From: Phocaeicola sp.
Lineage (GTDB): Bacteria; Bacteroidota; Bacteroidia; Bacteroidales; Bacteroidaceae
DNA length: 64,000 nucleotides
Direction of reading: 5' to 3'
NCBI GenBank assembly: GCA_029257865.1
Contig: JARIAN010000126.1
Coordinates: 1-64,000, forward strand
The notes beneath the pieces were generated by a model that saw only the letters and a program-made list of their open reading frames with translations, ran no database searches and was not told the DNA's origin. Positions within the stretch are counted from its first letter, which is position 1. Every line of letters starts with the position of its first letter. Below, in pieces: positions 19,560-27,976 of the stretch. The translations under genes and the position numbers were made by a program.

Positions 19560-20492
19560 TTACTGCATATTGGCTATACCAAAAGGGATATGCACAGCAG
19601 GCACATTGATCAGATGATCTAAATGCCCCAACTGATCATCAAAAAACATGTGTGGTTTCAAGATAGACAACACACGAGACTTATCTATTCCACCCAAGAA
19701 AAAAGCCTCATCCACATCAATGCCCCATTCCTTCAACGACAAGATTACCCGTTCGTGCGCAGGAGCGTTCCGAGCAGTCACGATAGCCGTCTTCAGAATT
19801 CTCTTATACGAGGGATCCTTTTCACAGATTTTCCGCTCCAATCTCTGATAATAGGAAATCTTGGTCAACAGATTCAATATAGGTCCTGCCTGCAAAGGCT
19901 GTCCTGCATATTTCTTCTCATGCTGGAAATACAAATCCAAATTCCCACCAGTTTCCTTGAATACCTTTTCCGAAGAGTCATCGGCAAGCACCCCGTCGAA
20001 GTCGAAAGCCAGTCTGAGTTCCTGGTCTTCACCCTCCTCTTCCATATAATGTTCATTGAGCACTCTACCGGCAGCAAAACCGTTTTTCAGAGCCTCCTGT
20101 ACATCTTTCTGATTGGCTGATAAAAATAAGGTGGCATTAAAGGCTGGCAAATATTGAAAATTGGGATTGCCGGAAGTAAAGCAAGCCCGGGTTATATCCA
20201 GATTATAATGCTCAATGGAACGAAACGCCCGCTCACCTGTTTCGGGACTGTTTTTCGACATTAGCACAACTTCCACCGGCTGAATATCCGGGAAGGACAT
20301 GTTCAGTTTTAACAATCGTTTGACAAAAGGGAATGCCACCCCTCGTTCAAAGGGCTTGTCAAGATTCATCTCCTGATACTCCCGATACTTGGCTTCCCCT
20401 TGATGCTTGAACACATTGTCAGATTCCGTCAAATCGAACAAAGCACTGGAAGCTATTGCTATCACAAATTTCTTTTCTATAGGATATGGCAT
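19560..20492 (-). CDS. 5'-nucleotidase (cytosolic 5'-nucleotidase I family)
   Basis: A 310-residue soluble HAD-like phosphohydrolase matching the 5'-nucleotidase family related to animal NT5C1. Visible motifs are the N-terminal KKFVIAIASSALFDLTESD, the central LAFDFDGVLADDSSE (DxDGV, the nucleophile Asp of the HAD fold), AIVTARNAPAHERVI and the late acidic motif MFFDDQLGHLDHL. It would dephosphorylate nucleoside monophosphates. The ATG at 20492 (MPYPIEKKF) is chosen over a TTG three codons upstream. It follows yaaA by 37 nt on the same strand and is probably co-transcribed. Confidence 0.88.
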   Translation of the reverse strand: MPYPIEKKFVIAIASSALFDLTESDNVFKHQGEAKYREYQEMNLDKPFERGVAFPFVKRLLKLNMSFPDIQPVEVVLMSKNSPETGERAFRSIEHYNLDITRACFTSGNPNFQYLPAFNATLFLSANQKDVQEALKNGFAAGRVLNEHYMEEEGEDQELRLAFDFDGVLADDSSEKVFKETGGNLDLYFQHEKKYAGQPLQAGPILNLLTKISYYQRLERKICEKDPSYKRILKTAIVTARNAPAHERVILSLKEWGIDVDEAFFLGGIDKSRVLSILKPHMFFDDQLGHLDHLINVPAVHIPFGIANMQ

Positions 20493-20529
20493 ATCATTCA
20501 AATTTAATTGTTTTGTTTAATTCTGCATT

Positions 20530-21297
20530 TCACTCCATCACGAACACCAACCGTCCTTCATCGCTACGAGTCTCATCGAAAGTAAAGCCTTCCCAGTCAA
20601 AGCCCTTCAACGCGTCAGGAGATTCAATATGGTTTTTCAAGATAAAACGAGTCATCTCACCACGACACATCTTGGCATAGACAGTCACATTGGCTGGCTT
20701 ACCGTTTTTAAGCACATAGAACTCGGGAGAAACCACCCGAACAGAGTCACAGACGGCTTTCCAGTCAAACAAGTTTTTCATCTCGTCACTGGCCAGATTG
20801 ACCAAGACACCTCCCTGCTCCTGGATACGTGCTATAAAGAAATCAGTAAGAATAGGTTTCCAAAAGTTAAACATTGTCTCCCCTTTGGCACTCTCCAGTT
20901 TCACATTCCCCTCCAAACGATAATTCCTTATCAAATCTAAAGGACGAAGCAATCCATATAGAAAAGAAGTGATAAGCAGATGCTGCTGAGCATAATTGAA
21001 ATCGTCATCGGTGAAATCTTGCGCCTGGATATGCTTGAAAACCATCCCCGTATAAGACAATAAAGCCGGATAAAGCTCGCCATCACCCGACAAGAAACTA
21101 AAATAGCGATGTCGGTTTTCTGCTGCAATCTTCTCACTCACACGCAACAGTTTTCCTAACTCTTGAGTAGACATGGCTGCCAGTTCAGCAGCACATTGCT
21201 GAGCCAGGGTATCAAAAGCTGGGACCGAAGTGCGGCAAGTAGAAGACAAATGGATTTTATCAGTCATCGTTTTGGCACAAGAAATAAAAGTAAGCAT
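20530..21297 (-). CDS. yaaA: Peroxide stress protein YaaA (DUF328)
   Basis: A 255-residue cytosolic protein of the YaaA family. It shows the N-terminal MLTFISCAKT (family: ISPAKT), the central FNYAQQHLLITSFLYGLLRP followed by RNYRLEG, VNLASDE and the C-terminal FTFDETRSDEGRLVF. In E. coli YaaA binds DNA and lowers Fenton damage by limiting free iron during peroxide stress. Length is normal. An atypical Cys replaces Pro at residue 7. The TATATTTG element 68 nt upstream suggests it is the first gene of a two-gene unit with the 5'-nucleotidase. Confidence 0.92.
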   Translation of the reverse strand: MLTFISCAKTMTDKIHLSSTCRTSVPAFDTLAQQCAAELAAMSTQELGKLLRVSEKIAAENRHRYFSFLSGDGELYPALLSYTGMVFKHIQAQDFTDDDFNYAQQHLLITSFLYGLLRPLDLIRNYRLEGNVKLESAKGETMFNFWKPILTDFFIARIQEQGGVLVNLASDEMKNLFDWKAVCDSVRVVSPEFYVLKNGKPANVTVYAKMCRGEMTRFILKNHIESPDALKGFDWEGFTFDETRSDEGRLVFVME

Positions 21298-21364
21298 ATT
21301 GTTCTATTTTTTAATGGTCATTAATGAATTTCAAGACAGTCTGTTTCTTACTTCAAACCTTTTA

Positions 21365-21393
21365 CAAATATAGCATTTTTTGACAGAAACAAA
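21365..21393 (-). promoter_or_regulatory. Sigma-ABfr-type promoter of yaaA
   Basis: Minus-strand TATATTTG (21365-21372), with TTTG (21390-21393) 17 nt upstream. The spacing is slightly short. Confidence 0.5.
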
Positions 21394-21723
21394 ACGAGGA
21401 TGTAACAAAAAGACAGCAAGCTGCAGTTATTAACATTTTGTCATTTCGGGCACCTTCAAACTCGATTGATTGTAGGGTGATAGATGCACCTTTTCGATTT
21501 TTCAATTCTCAGCCGTTTGGATTTATCCAAGAAGACACACAATTTTACTATTTAGCATCTTTCCGATTGAATAAATCCAATTCCACAAGATAAAACACAA
21601 ACTACATCACAGTAATGCAGCATTTGTCAAATCTCGATATTGTAATCTTTTCAGCCCATCTAGAAGAAAAAAAGCAGATTTCAAAGCATTTTTTCAGTCA
21701 ATGAGAGCAACACGCCCAAATCA

Positions 21724-21757
21724 TCGAAGGAAGTTCGCCAACTTCCTTCGACATTTT
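21724..21757. terminator. Orphan perfect hairpin with T-rich tail
   Basis: TCGAAGGAAGTT (21724-21735), CGCC loop, AACTTCCTTCGA (21740-21751), then CATTTTT. It would work as a plus-strand terminator, but there is no upstream gene on that strand, so it may end an unannotated RNA. Confidence 0.5.
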
Positions 21758-22219
21758 TACAAAAACGACGACATTTTTTCCTAAAAATAATTATATGATC
21801 TGCAACTCATTTTCCCGAGATCTTGACTATTTAACAATTCAACAGAATATAATATCGTTTTTATCAATCTTATTTCATTCCATCTTAACATTTCAACATA
21901 TACCCCCCCCAACCGCCCAAATACTTCAAAAACGAAAAAGCCATTTTCACTATCATTATGCTACTATAAATCCGAATTATCAACCATTCGGATTTCACCT
22001 TCTTTTTCAATACATCAAAAAGAGATCCGAACTGCATCAGTAAACTCCTTCATTCTCCAAACCGACTCAAAACCACTTGCCACGAAATGCATCAAGGCGA
22101 TTATACAAAAAACCGGATAAGTAACCAAGGACTCGTAGAACTGCAATCCACGACCTTATTACAAACCCGGATTAATAAGTATTACAAATATACTAACTTA
22201 TAATAAATAAGCAAAAACA

Positions 22220-22378
22220 ATGACTATAAACCCACTGAAACAAATAGAAAAGTCTGTATTGAAATATATAAAAAAAGACCTTCTACTAAGCCCTATAAAA
22301 GAGATAGAAAAGCAAGTATTAAAATACATTGAAGATGACCTTCCACGCATAGCCGGAAACATGGCGGCATTATTCTAA
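22220..22378 (+). CDS. Small protein with internal 20-residue duplication (hypothetical)
   Basis: A 52-residue frame that I do not recognise. It is built from two tandem units with 20-residue period: PLKQIEKSVLKYIKKDLL (5-22) and PIKEIEKQVLKYIEDDLP (25-42), about 60% identical, then a short tail PRIAGNMAALF. Each unit is an amphipathic Lys/Ile/Leu helix, so a two-helix hairpin or membrane-surface peptide is plausible. Conservation of Ile, Lys, Leu and Tyr positions with synonymous-type differences between the two units favours a real coding sequence. No clear promoter is visible. It lies inside the gene-poor interval. Confidence 0.45.
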   Translation: MTINPLKQIEKSVLKYIKKDLLLSPIKEIEKQVLKYIEDDLPRIAGNMAALF

Positions 22379-22463
22379 ACCTATCCCGAACTCAGGTAAT
22401 ATATAAGTCAACTGCATAACACATCTATTCAATGAGACAAAAAAAACAAATGAGATAAAAAAC

Positions 22464-22509
22464 AAAGGCGGCATCACCCTCCTCTGTACCGGAAGGCTAT
22501 GCCGCCTTT
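22464..22509 (-). terminator. Terminator of the DUF3127 gene
   Basis: Perfect 11-bp inverted repeat AAAGGCGGCAT (22464-22474) with ATGCCGCCTTT (22499-22509). It lies 48 nt past the stop codon at 22557, with A-rich plus-strand sequence supplying the minus-strand T tract. Confidence 0.75.
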
Positions 22510-22556
22510 ACTCCACTCCCCAAGGAGCGGTAGTAGTTACCTTTTTCTCTCTTTCA

Positions 22557-22934
22557 TCAGAAAGGCAGGTCATCTTTTTCATCAGTAGCTGCAAAGTTTG
22601 CCGGAGCAGCATTGATAGGTGGGAAATTGGCATCCATCGGCGGCATCTGAGGAGCTGCTGCATTTACACGTTCCACTTTCCATGCACGGATAGAGTTGAA
22701 CCAACGTCCCTGCCACTCACGAGCATCAATATCGAATGATACGTTCAGTTCTTCGCCCACCTGAATGTTAAACTGCTGGATTTTATCAGCACCAAACACG
22801 TCAAAGCACATGTGACGAGGGTACTGGTCGTGAGTTTCAATCACATATTCCTGCACCATCCATTCGTTACCACTACTTTTTGATATACCGCTTCTTGGTT
22901 CAAGTACGGCTATTACTTTTCCTGCTAGTTCCAT
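22557..22934 (-). CDS. DUF3127 OB-fold protein with SSB-like acidic tail
   Basis: A 125-residue cytosolic protein of the Bacteroidetes DUF3127 family. Residues 1-88 are a beta-rich OB-fold-like domain (MELAGKVIAVLEPRSGISKS...). They are followed by a Pro/Ala-rich disordered linker and a C-terminal tip EKDDLPF. That end is the signature of single-stranded DNA-binding proteins (consensus DDDIPF), the peptide by which SSB recruits RecQ, RecO, PriA and exonuclease I. A role in ssDNA metabolism is therefore likely but inferred. It lies divergent from dnaN, across a 160-nt region with promoters for both. Complete, with its own terminator. Confidence 0.85.
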   Translation of the reverse strand: MELAGKVIAVLEPRSGISKSSGNEWMVQEYVIETHDQYPRHMCFDVFGADKIQQFNIQVGEELNVSFDIDAREWQGRWFNSIRAWKVERVNAAAPQMPPMDANFPPINAAPANFAATDEKDDLPF

Positions 22935-22958
22935 GTTTTATCTTTTTTAATTCGGTTA

Positions 22959-22966
22959 CGAAATTA
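22959..22966 (-). promoter_or_regulatory. Putative -7 element of the DUF3127 gene
   Basis: Minus-strand TAATTTCG (one mismatch to TAnnTTTG), 24 nt before the start codon; the -33 box is unclear. Confidence 0.4.
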
Positions 22967-23031
22967 CATTTTTCTATAGAAGTAAACTAATTTTTCACTT
23001 CTTTTTTATGAGGTGTATATAATCTTTTTCG

Positions 23032-23039
23032 TAACTTTG
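23032..23039 (+). promoter_or_regulatory. Sigma-ABfr -7 element of dnaN
   Basis: TAACTTTG, a perfect TAnnTTTG match, 55 nt before the dnaN ATG. The upstream TTATG near 23006-23010 could serve as a weak -33. Confidence 0.6.
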
Positions 23040-23094
23040 GCAGTTAAATAAACATTTTAGTAGAAAAGGAAATAATCAATTAATATATTCAACC

Positions 23095-24216
23095 ATGAAT
23101 TTTACTGTTTCAAGTACAACTTTATTCAGCCATCTGCAGGCTATCAGCCGCGTTATCAACTCTAAAAACTCCCTTCCTATCTTGGATTGCTTCCTGATGG
23201 AACTGGTAGACGGAACTTTGAAGATGACCGCATCCGACAGCGAAACAACTCTTACTACTTCTATTGAAGTAAATGAGTATGAAGGTGAAGCACGATTCGC
23301 CGTATCTTCAAAAACGCTGCTTGAGGCTTTAAAGGAAATTCCTGAACAGCCGCTCAACTTCTATATTGCAGACAACCTGGAAATCACCGTACAATATCTT
23401 AACGGTAAATATAGCCTCATGGGGCAGTCGGCTGCCGAATACCCACAGGCTCAGGCCTTGGGAAACAATACGGTAGAGGTAAACATGTCGGCCAGCGTGC
23501 TGATGTCGGGCATAAACAGAAGCATCTTCGCCACTGCCGATGATGAACTGAGACCGGTAATGAATGGTCTTTATTTTGACATTACCAATGAAGATGTAAC
23601 CATGGTAGCTTCCGACGGCCACAAACTAGTACGATGCCGCACCTATACAGCTAGAGGCGAAGAAAAGGCCGCATTTATCCTGCCTAAGAAACCGGCAAAC
23701 ATCATCAAGAACCTGCTGCCTAAAGAACAAGGCGATGTACGTATCGCTTTCGATGACCGCAATGCGTATTTCATCATGGAAAACTACTGCATGGTATGCC
23801 GATTGATTGAAGGACGTTACCCGAACTACAACTCGGTAATTCCGAACAACAACCCTCACAAAGCAACCATCGACCGCGCCTCATTCATCAGCGCACTGCG
23901 CCGTGTTTCTGTTTTCTCTTCGCAAGCAAGCAGTTTGATCAAACTGAGCCTCAGCGAAAATGAAATGAGAATCTCTGCTCAAGACATCGACTTCTCTACC
24001 TCGGCCAATGAAACCATCATCTGCCAATATGACGGAAACCCGATGAGCATCGGCTTCAAATCTTTGTTCTTGATTGAAATATTGAACAACATCGCTTCAC
24101 AGAACATCGTCATCGAACTGGCAGACCCGTCACGCGCCGGAGTCATCGTTCCTGAAGAACAGGGCGAAGACGAGGATTTGCTGATGCTGTTGATGCCGAT
24201 GATGCTGAACGATTAA
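23095..24216 (+). CDS. dnaN: DNA polymerase III beta subunit (sliding clamp)
   Basis: A 373-residue sliding clamp of standard length with the three topologically similar domains. Recognisable stretches are the N-terminus MNFTVSSTTLFSHLQAISRV, the domain-one pattern NSLPILDCFLMELVDGTLKM (as NSKNSLPILDC...), ATADDELRPVMNGLYFDI opening the second domain, and IEGRYPNYNSVIPNN near the third. The dimer encircles DNA and holds polymerase III and repair proteins. It heads the plus-strand run that follows, though a hairpin at 24226-24256 separates it from the exonuclease gene. In this lineage dnaN is not beside dnaA, as the neighbours show. Confidence 0.97.
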   Translation: MNFTVSSTTLFSHLQAISRVINSKNSLPILDCFLMELVDGTLKMTASDSETTLTTSIEVNEYEGEARFAVSSKTLLEALKEIPEQPLNFYIADNLEITVQYLNGKYSLMGQSAAEYPQAQALGNNTVEVNMSASVLMSGINRSIFATADDELRPVMNGLYFDITNEDVTMVASDGHKLVRCRTYTARGEEKAAFILPKKPANIIKNLLPKEQGDVRIAFDDRNAYFIMENYCMVCRLIEGRYPNYNSVIPNNNPHKATIDRASFISALRRVSVFSSQASSLIKLSLSENEMRISAQDIDFSTSANETIICQYDGNPMSIGFKSLFLIEILNNIASQNIVIELADPSRAGVIVPEEQGEDEDLLMLLMPMMLND

Positions 24217-24225
24217 TTATTTACA

Positions 24226-24265
24226 AAGACAGCTGATAGGAATATACGGCTGTCTTAAATCTTTA
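24226..24265 (+). terminator. Hairpin between dnaN and the exonuclease gene
   Basis: 8-bp perfect stem AAGACAGC (24226-24233) with GCTGTCTT (24249-24256), then TAAATCTTTATT. It is probably a (partial) terminator for dnaN. Confidence 0.55.
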
Positions 24266-24276
24266 TTATATAATAT

Positions 24277-25053
24277 ATGAAACTGAATCTGAAAAACCCG
24301 ATAGTTTTCTTCGACTTGGAAACTACAGGCACCAATATAAATACAGACCGCATTGTGGAAATCTGTTACTTGAAAGTGTATCCAAACGGTAACGAGGAAA
24401 GCAAGACAATGCGCATCAACCCGGAAATGCATATCCCGGAGGCATCTACTGCCATCCATGGCATCACTGATGAGGATGTGGCAGACTGCCCTACTTTTAA
24501 GGATGTAGCCAAAGATATCATGAAGGATATCGAAGGAGCAGACCTGGCCGGGTTCAACTCCAACCGTTTTGATGTGCCTGTACTGGTAGAAGAATTCTTG
24601 AGAGCAGGCATTGACATCGACCTTACCCGCAGAAAGTTTGTAGATGTACAAGTTATCTACCACAAACTGGAACAGCGTACCTTATCGGCCGCCTATAAGT
24701 TCTATTGCGGCAAGAACCTGGAAGATGCCCATACAGCCGAAGCGGACACTAGAGCCACTTACGAAGTGCTGAAAGCCCAACTGGACAAATATCCGGAAGT
24801 GCTGCAAAACAACATCGACTTCCTTTCCGACTATTCATCATACAGCAGAAATGTGGATTTTGCCGGACGTATTGTCTATGATGAACAAGGAGTGGAAACT
24901 TTCAATTTCGGCAAATATAAAGGAATGCCGGTATCGGAAGTGCTCCATAGAGACCCGGGATATTACGGATGGATTCTGAATGGAGACTTCACACTGAATA
25001 CTAAAAATGTTTTGACTAAAATCAGATTGCGCGAAAGCAACTTGATCAAATAA
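24277..25053 (+). CDS. DnaQ-like 3'-5' exonuclease
   Basis: A 258-residue DEDDh exonuclease. Exo I is at residues ~8-16 (VFFDLETTGTN, metal ligands D and E). Exo II is near 88-100 (LAGFNSNRFDVPVLVEEF). Exo III is near 155 (AHTAEADTRATYEVL, with His and Asp). The C-terminal ~60 residues add a small module (FNFGKYKGMPVSEVLHRDPG...) known from putative quorum-sensing-regulated/exodeoxyribonuclease X-like C-termini, likely nucleic-acid binding. It may proofread for polymerase III or act in repair. It starts a tight operon; coaBC begins 2 nt after the stop. Confidence 0.9.
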   Translation: MKLNLKNPIVFFDLETTGTNINTDRIVEICYLKVYPNGNEESKTMRINPEMHIPEASTAIHGITDEDVADCPTFKDVAKDIMKDIEGADLAGFNSNRFDVPVLVEEFLRAGIDIDLTRRKFVDVQVIYHKLEQRTLSAAYKFYCGKNLEDAHTAEADTRATYEVLKAQLDKYPEVLQNNIDFLSDYSSYSRNVDFAGRIVYDEQGVETFNFGKYKGMPVSEVLHRDPGYYGWILNGDFTLNTKNVLTKIRLRESNLIK

Positions 25054-25055
25054 TT

Positions 25056-26249
25056 ATGATGAAAGGAAAGAAAATAGTTTTGGGTATCACAGGCAGTATA
25101 GCCGCCTATAAAGCTGCTGTATTGACTCGTGCACTCATCAAAAAGGGTGCCGAGGTGCAGATAGTCATCACTCCGGCAGGTAAGGAGTTCATCACTCCCA
25201 TCACCTTATCGGCCTTAACCAGCAAACCTGTCGTCAGCGAGTTCTTCTCGCAACGCGACGGAACATGGAACAGTCATGTCGATTTGGGCCTATGGGCAGA
25301 TGCCATGATTATTGCTCCGGCTACTGCATCCACCATCGGGAAAATGGCAAATGGTATTGCCGACAATATGCTGATTACGACTTACCTGTCTATGAAAGCT
25401 CCGGTGTTTGTAGCTCCAGCTATGGACTTGGACATGTTTGCGCACCTTTCTACCCAGCACAATCTGGATGTCTTGCGTTCGTATGGAAACCATATCATCG
25501 AACCGGCAGCTGGTGAACTGGCAAGCCACCTTATAGGAAAAGGAAGAATGGAAGAGCCGGAAAAGATTGTCGAAGTGCTGGAAAACTTCTTTGCCAAAAG
25601 TGAAGACTTGAAGGGGAAAAAGATTGTGATTACAGCCGGACCAACTTATGAAAAGATTGACCCGGTTAGATTCATCGGCAATTATTCTTCGGGGAAAATG
25701 GGATATGCCCTGGCCGAAGAATGTGCCTCCAGAGGTGCGGAAGTCACATTAATCAGCGGTCCGGTTGACTTGAAAACAGTTCACCCGAATATCTGCCGCA
25801 TTGATGTAGAGGGAGCCGAGGAGATGTATCAGGCTGCTGCCACTCATTTCCCTAAAGCCGATGCTGGTATCCTTTGCGCTGCTGTGGCCGACTTTACACC
25901 GGAATGTGTGGCCGACTCGAAAATAAAGCGTGAAAAAGATGACTTAATCTTGAAACTGAAACCGACGAGAGACATCGCCGCCGAATTGGGAAAAATCAAA
26001 AAGAACGGACAGAAACTGGTAGGTTTTGCTTTAGAGACCGACCACGAACTGGAACATGCTGCAGGAAAACTGAAACGAAAGAATTTTGACTTCATCGTAC
26101 TGAACTCGTTGAAAGACAAGGGAGCAGGATTCCGTTGCGACACCAATAAAATTACGATTGTGGATGCCGAAAAGGTCACTCCTTTCGAACTGAAGCCTAA
26201 AACTCAGGTAGCCGCCGACATCATTGACAGCCTGGCTGCCCTGTTTTAA
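25056..26249 (+). CDS. coaBC: Bifunctional phosphopantothenoylcysteine decarboxylase/phosphopantothenate-cysteine ligase
   Basis: A 397-residue two-domain enzyme of coenzyme A synthesis. The N-terminal FMN-dependent CoaC decarboxylase (~1-185) has LGITGSIAAYKA, the active-site His in WNSHVDLGLWAD, APATASTIGKMANGIADNML and PAMDLDM (the family usually has PAMN, so Asp replaces Asn, a variant I believe is seen in Bacteroidetes). The C-terminal CoaB ligase (~190-397) has VITAGPTYEKIDPVRFIGNY, SSGKMG and KIKREKDDLILKLKPTRDI. It converts 4'-phosphopantothenate plus cysteine to 4'-phosphopantetheine. It lies between the exonuclease and recN genes in one operon. The start could be the second ATG at 25059. 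Confidence 0.96.
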   Translation: MMKGKKIVLGITGSIAAYKAAVLTRALIKKGAEVQIVITPAGKEFITPITLSALTSKPVVSEFFSQRDGTWNSHVDLGLWADAMIIAPATASTIGKMANGIADNMLITTYLSMKAPVFVAPAMDLDMFAHLSTQHNLDVLRSYGNHIIEPAAGELASHLIGKGRMEEPEKIVEVLENFFAKSEDLKGKKIVITAGPTYEKIDPVRFIGNYSSGKMGYALAEECASRGAEVTLISGPVDLKTVHPNICRIDVEGAEEMYQAAATHFPKADAGILCAAVADFTPECVADSKIKREKDDLILKLKPTRDIAAELGKIKKNGQKLVGFALETDHELEHAAGKLKRKNFDFIVLNSLKDKGAGFRCDTNKITIVDAEKVTPFELKPKTQVAADIIDSLAALF

Positions 26250-26282
26250 CCTTCCCACCATCTTAACTTGTAAAAGAAACGT

Positions 26283-27953
26283 ATGCTACAATCTATCTTC
26301 ATACAGAACTATGCACTGATTGACCGGCTGGATATCAGTTTCACTTCAGGTTTTTCAGTCATTACTGGAGAAACAGGAGCTGGAAAATCAATCATACTGG
26401 GAGCTATCGGCCTACTACTGGGACAGCGGGCGGATGTGAAAGCCATCAAGAAAGGGGCATCAAAATGTATTGTTGAAGCAAAGTTCCATATCGCCAACTA
26501 TGGTATGGAGCCGTTCTTTACCGACAATGACATTGAATTTGACCCGGATGAATGTATCTTGAGAAGAGAGGTTTCGGAAAACGGGAAAAGCCGTGCTTTT
26601 ATCAATGACACTCCGGCTTCACTCGCACAAATGAGGCTGCTGGGAGAAAAACTGATAGACATTCACAGCCAACATCAAAACCTGCTGCTCAATAAGGAGG
26701 GATTCCAATTAAATATCCTTGATATCTTGGCACAGGATGAGGCTATTCTCTATGGATACCAACAGCAGTTCTGTACATATAAAGACGTTTGCAGGGAACT
26801 GGATGAGTTTATCCAAAAAGCTGAGAAAAGCCGACAGGACGAAGATTATATCCGCTTCCAACTGGAACAACTGGAAGAGGCGGAACTGAAAGAAAACGAA
26901 CAGGAGGAACTGGAAGCAGAAGCGGAAATACTCACACACGCTGAAGAAATCAAGGCGGGACTTTATCGTGCCGGTCAACTGGCCGACGGAGAAGGAAACA
27001 GTGCACTCTCTATGGTGAAAGAATGTATGCAGGCAGTTCAAGGCATCAGCAATGTATACCAACAGGCTGAGGAATGGTCTAATCGTCTGAACAGCTGTTA
27101 TATCGAACTGAAAGATATTTCGCACGATATTGAAGTGGCTGCAGAAGCGGTGGACTTCAACCCTTCCCGACTGACGTATGTCAACGAGCGCTTAAACTTA
27201 ATCTATAATCTCCAACAGAAGCATCGGGTGAACAATATTGCCGAACTGATAGAACTGACCGAGAAATATAGAAGCGAACTAGACGCTATCACTTCTTTCG
27301 ACGACCGGATAACAGAACTCAACCGCAAGAAAGAAGACCTGTACGAACGAGTGATACAAATGGCCGCAGTGCTGACGGAAGCACGCAGCAAGGCAGCACG
27401 ATATATTGAAGAACAAATGGAAGGGCTGCTGATTCCACTGGGAATGCCTAACGTGCGTTTCGCCGTGGAAATGACTGCACGCAAAGAGCCGGATGCCAAG
27501 GGAATGGACAGCATTTCATTCCTCTTCTCGGCCAACAAGAACGGAATGCTGCAAAATGTGGCATCCATTGCTTCGGGAGGTGAGATAGCTCGTGTGATGC
27601 TTTCACTGAAAGCTATGATTGCAGGAGCCGTGAAACTTCCTACCATCATCTTTGATGAAATCGATACGGGAGTGTCGGGGTCGATAGCTGAAAAAATGGC
27701 TCTCATTATGAAGCAGATGGGGGAACAAAACCGGCAGGTCATCAGCATCACCCATTTGCCGCAGATTGCAGCAAGAGGCATTGCCCACTATAAAGTGTAT
27801 AAGGAAGATACGGAAAACGGCACCAACAGCCATATCCGTCTGCTGAATACAGAAGAAAGAGTAAAGGAAATAGCCAACATGCTGAGTGGAACGACGCTTA
27901 CAGAGGCGGCCCTCAACAACGCAAGAGCATTGCTTGGCTTGGAAAATACATAA
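26283..27953 (+). CDS. recN: DNA repair protein RecN
   Basis: A 556-residue SMC-like ATPase. Walker A (ITGETGAGKSIILGAIGLLL) is near residue 30. Coiled-coil arms cover ~155-360, rich in Glu and Gln. The C-terminal lobe has the ABC signature (VASIASGGEIARVMLSLKA), Walker B (TIIFDEIDTGVSGSIAEKMA) and the switch histidine (VISITHLPQIAARG). RecN organises DNA ends and sister chromatids in double-strand break repair with RecA. Length and motifs are canonical. It is 33 nt after coaBC and 23 nt before rlmB, in one operon. Confidence 0.96.
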   Translation: MLQSIFIQNYALIDRLDISFTSGFSVITGETGAGKSIILGAIGLLLGQRADVKAIKKGASKCIVEAKFHIANYGMEPFFTDNDIEFDPDECILRREVSENGKSRAFINDTPASLAQMRLLGEKLIDIHSQHQNLLLNKEGFQLNILDILAQDEAILYGYQQQFCTYKDVCRELDEFIQKAEKSRQDEDYIRFQLEQLEEAELKENEQEELEAEAEILTHAEEIKAGLYRAGQLADGEGNSALSMVKECMQAVQGISNVYQQAEEWSNRLNSCYIELKDISHDIEVAAEAVDFNPSRLTYVNERLNLIYNLQQKHRVNNIAELIELTEKYRSELDAITSFDDRITELNRKKEDLYERVIQMAAVLTEARSKAARYIEEQMEGLLIPLGMPNVRFAVEMTARKEPDAKGMDSISFLFSANKNGMLQNVASIASGGEIARVMLSLKAMIAGAVKLPTIIFDEIDTGVSGSIAEKMALIMKQMGEQNRQVISITHLPQIAARGIAHYKVYKEDTENGTNSHIRLLNTEERVKEIANMLSGTTLTEAALNNARALLGLENT

Positions 27954-27976
27954 TAACTTAACAACTGAAAGAAACT

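Larger units (their letters stand above)
21298..22556. other. Gene-poor interval with hairpins and one small ORF
   Basis: About 1.26 kb without a conventional gene, unusual in this dense region. It holds the yaaA promoter, a perfect 12-bp stem with a 4-nt loop (21724-21751) followed by T-rich sequence, a C8 tract (21903-21910), a second hairpin AAATCCGAA/TTCGGATTT (21968-21995), a 52-codon ORF (22220-22378) and a terminator (22464-22509). It may hide a small RNA ending at one of the hairpins, but none of this matches an RNA family I know. Confidence 0.5.

Noticed and set aside
21525-21540. DnaA-box-like TTATCCAAG near dnaN, suggesting an origin
   Set aside because: A single imperfect match (7 of 9), no cluster of boxes, no dnaA, and dnaN in Bacteroidales is not an origin marker.
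21795-22043. An 82-codon frame in the gene-poor gap, crossing a C8 tract
   Set aside because: Composition (His, Phe, Gln, Pro rich) and lack of a promoter or any motif look like translated AT-rich spacer. The C8 tract suggested phase variation, but no gene is attached to it.
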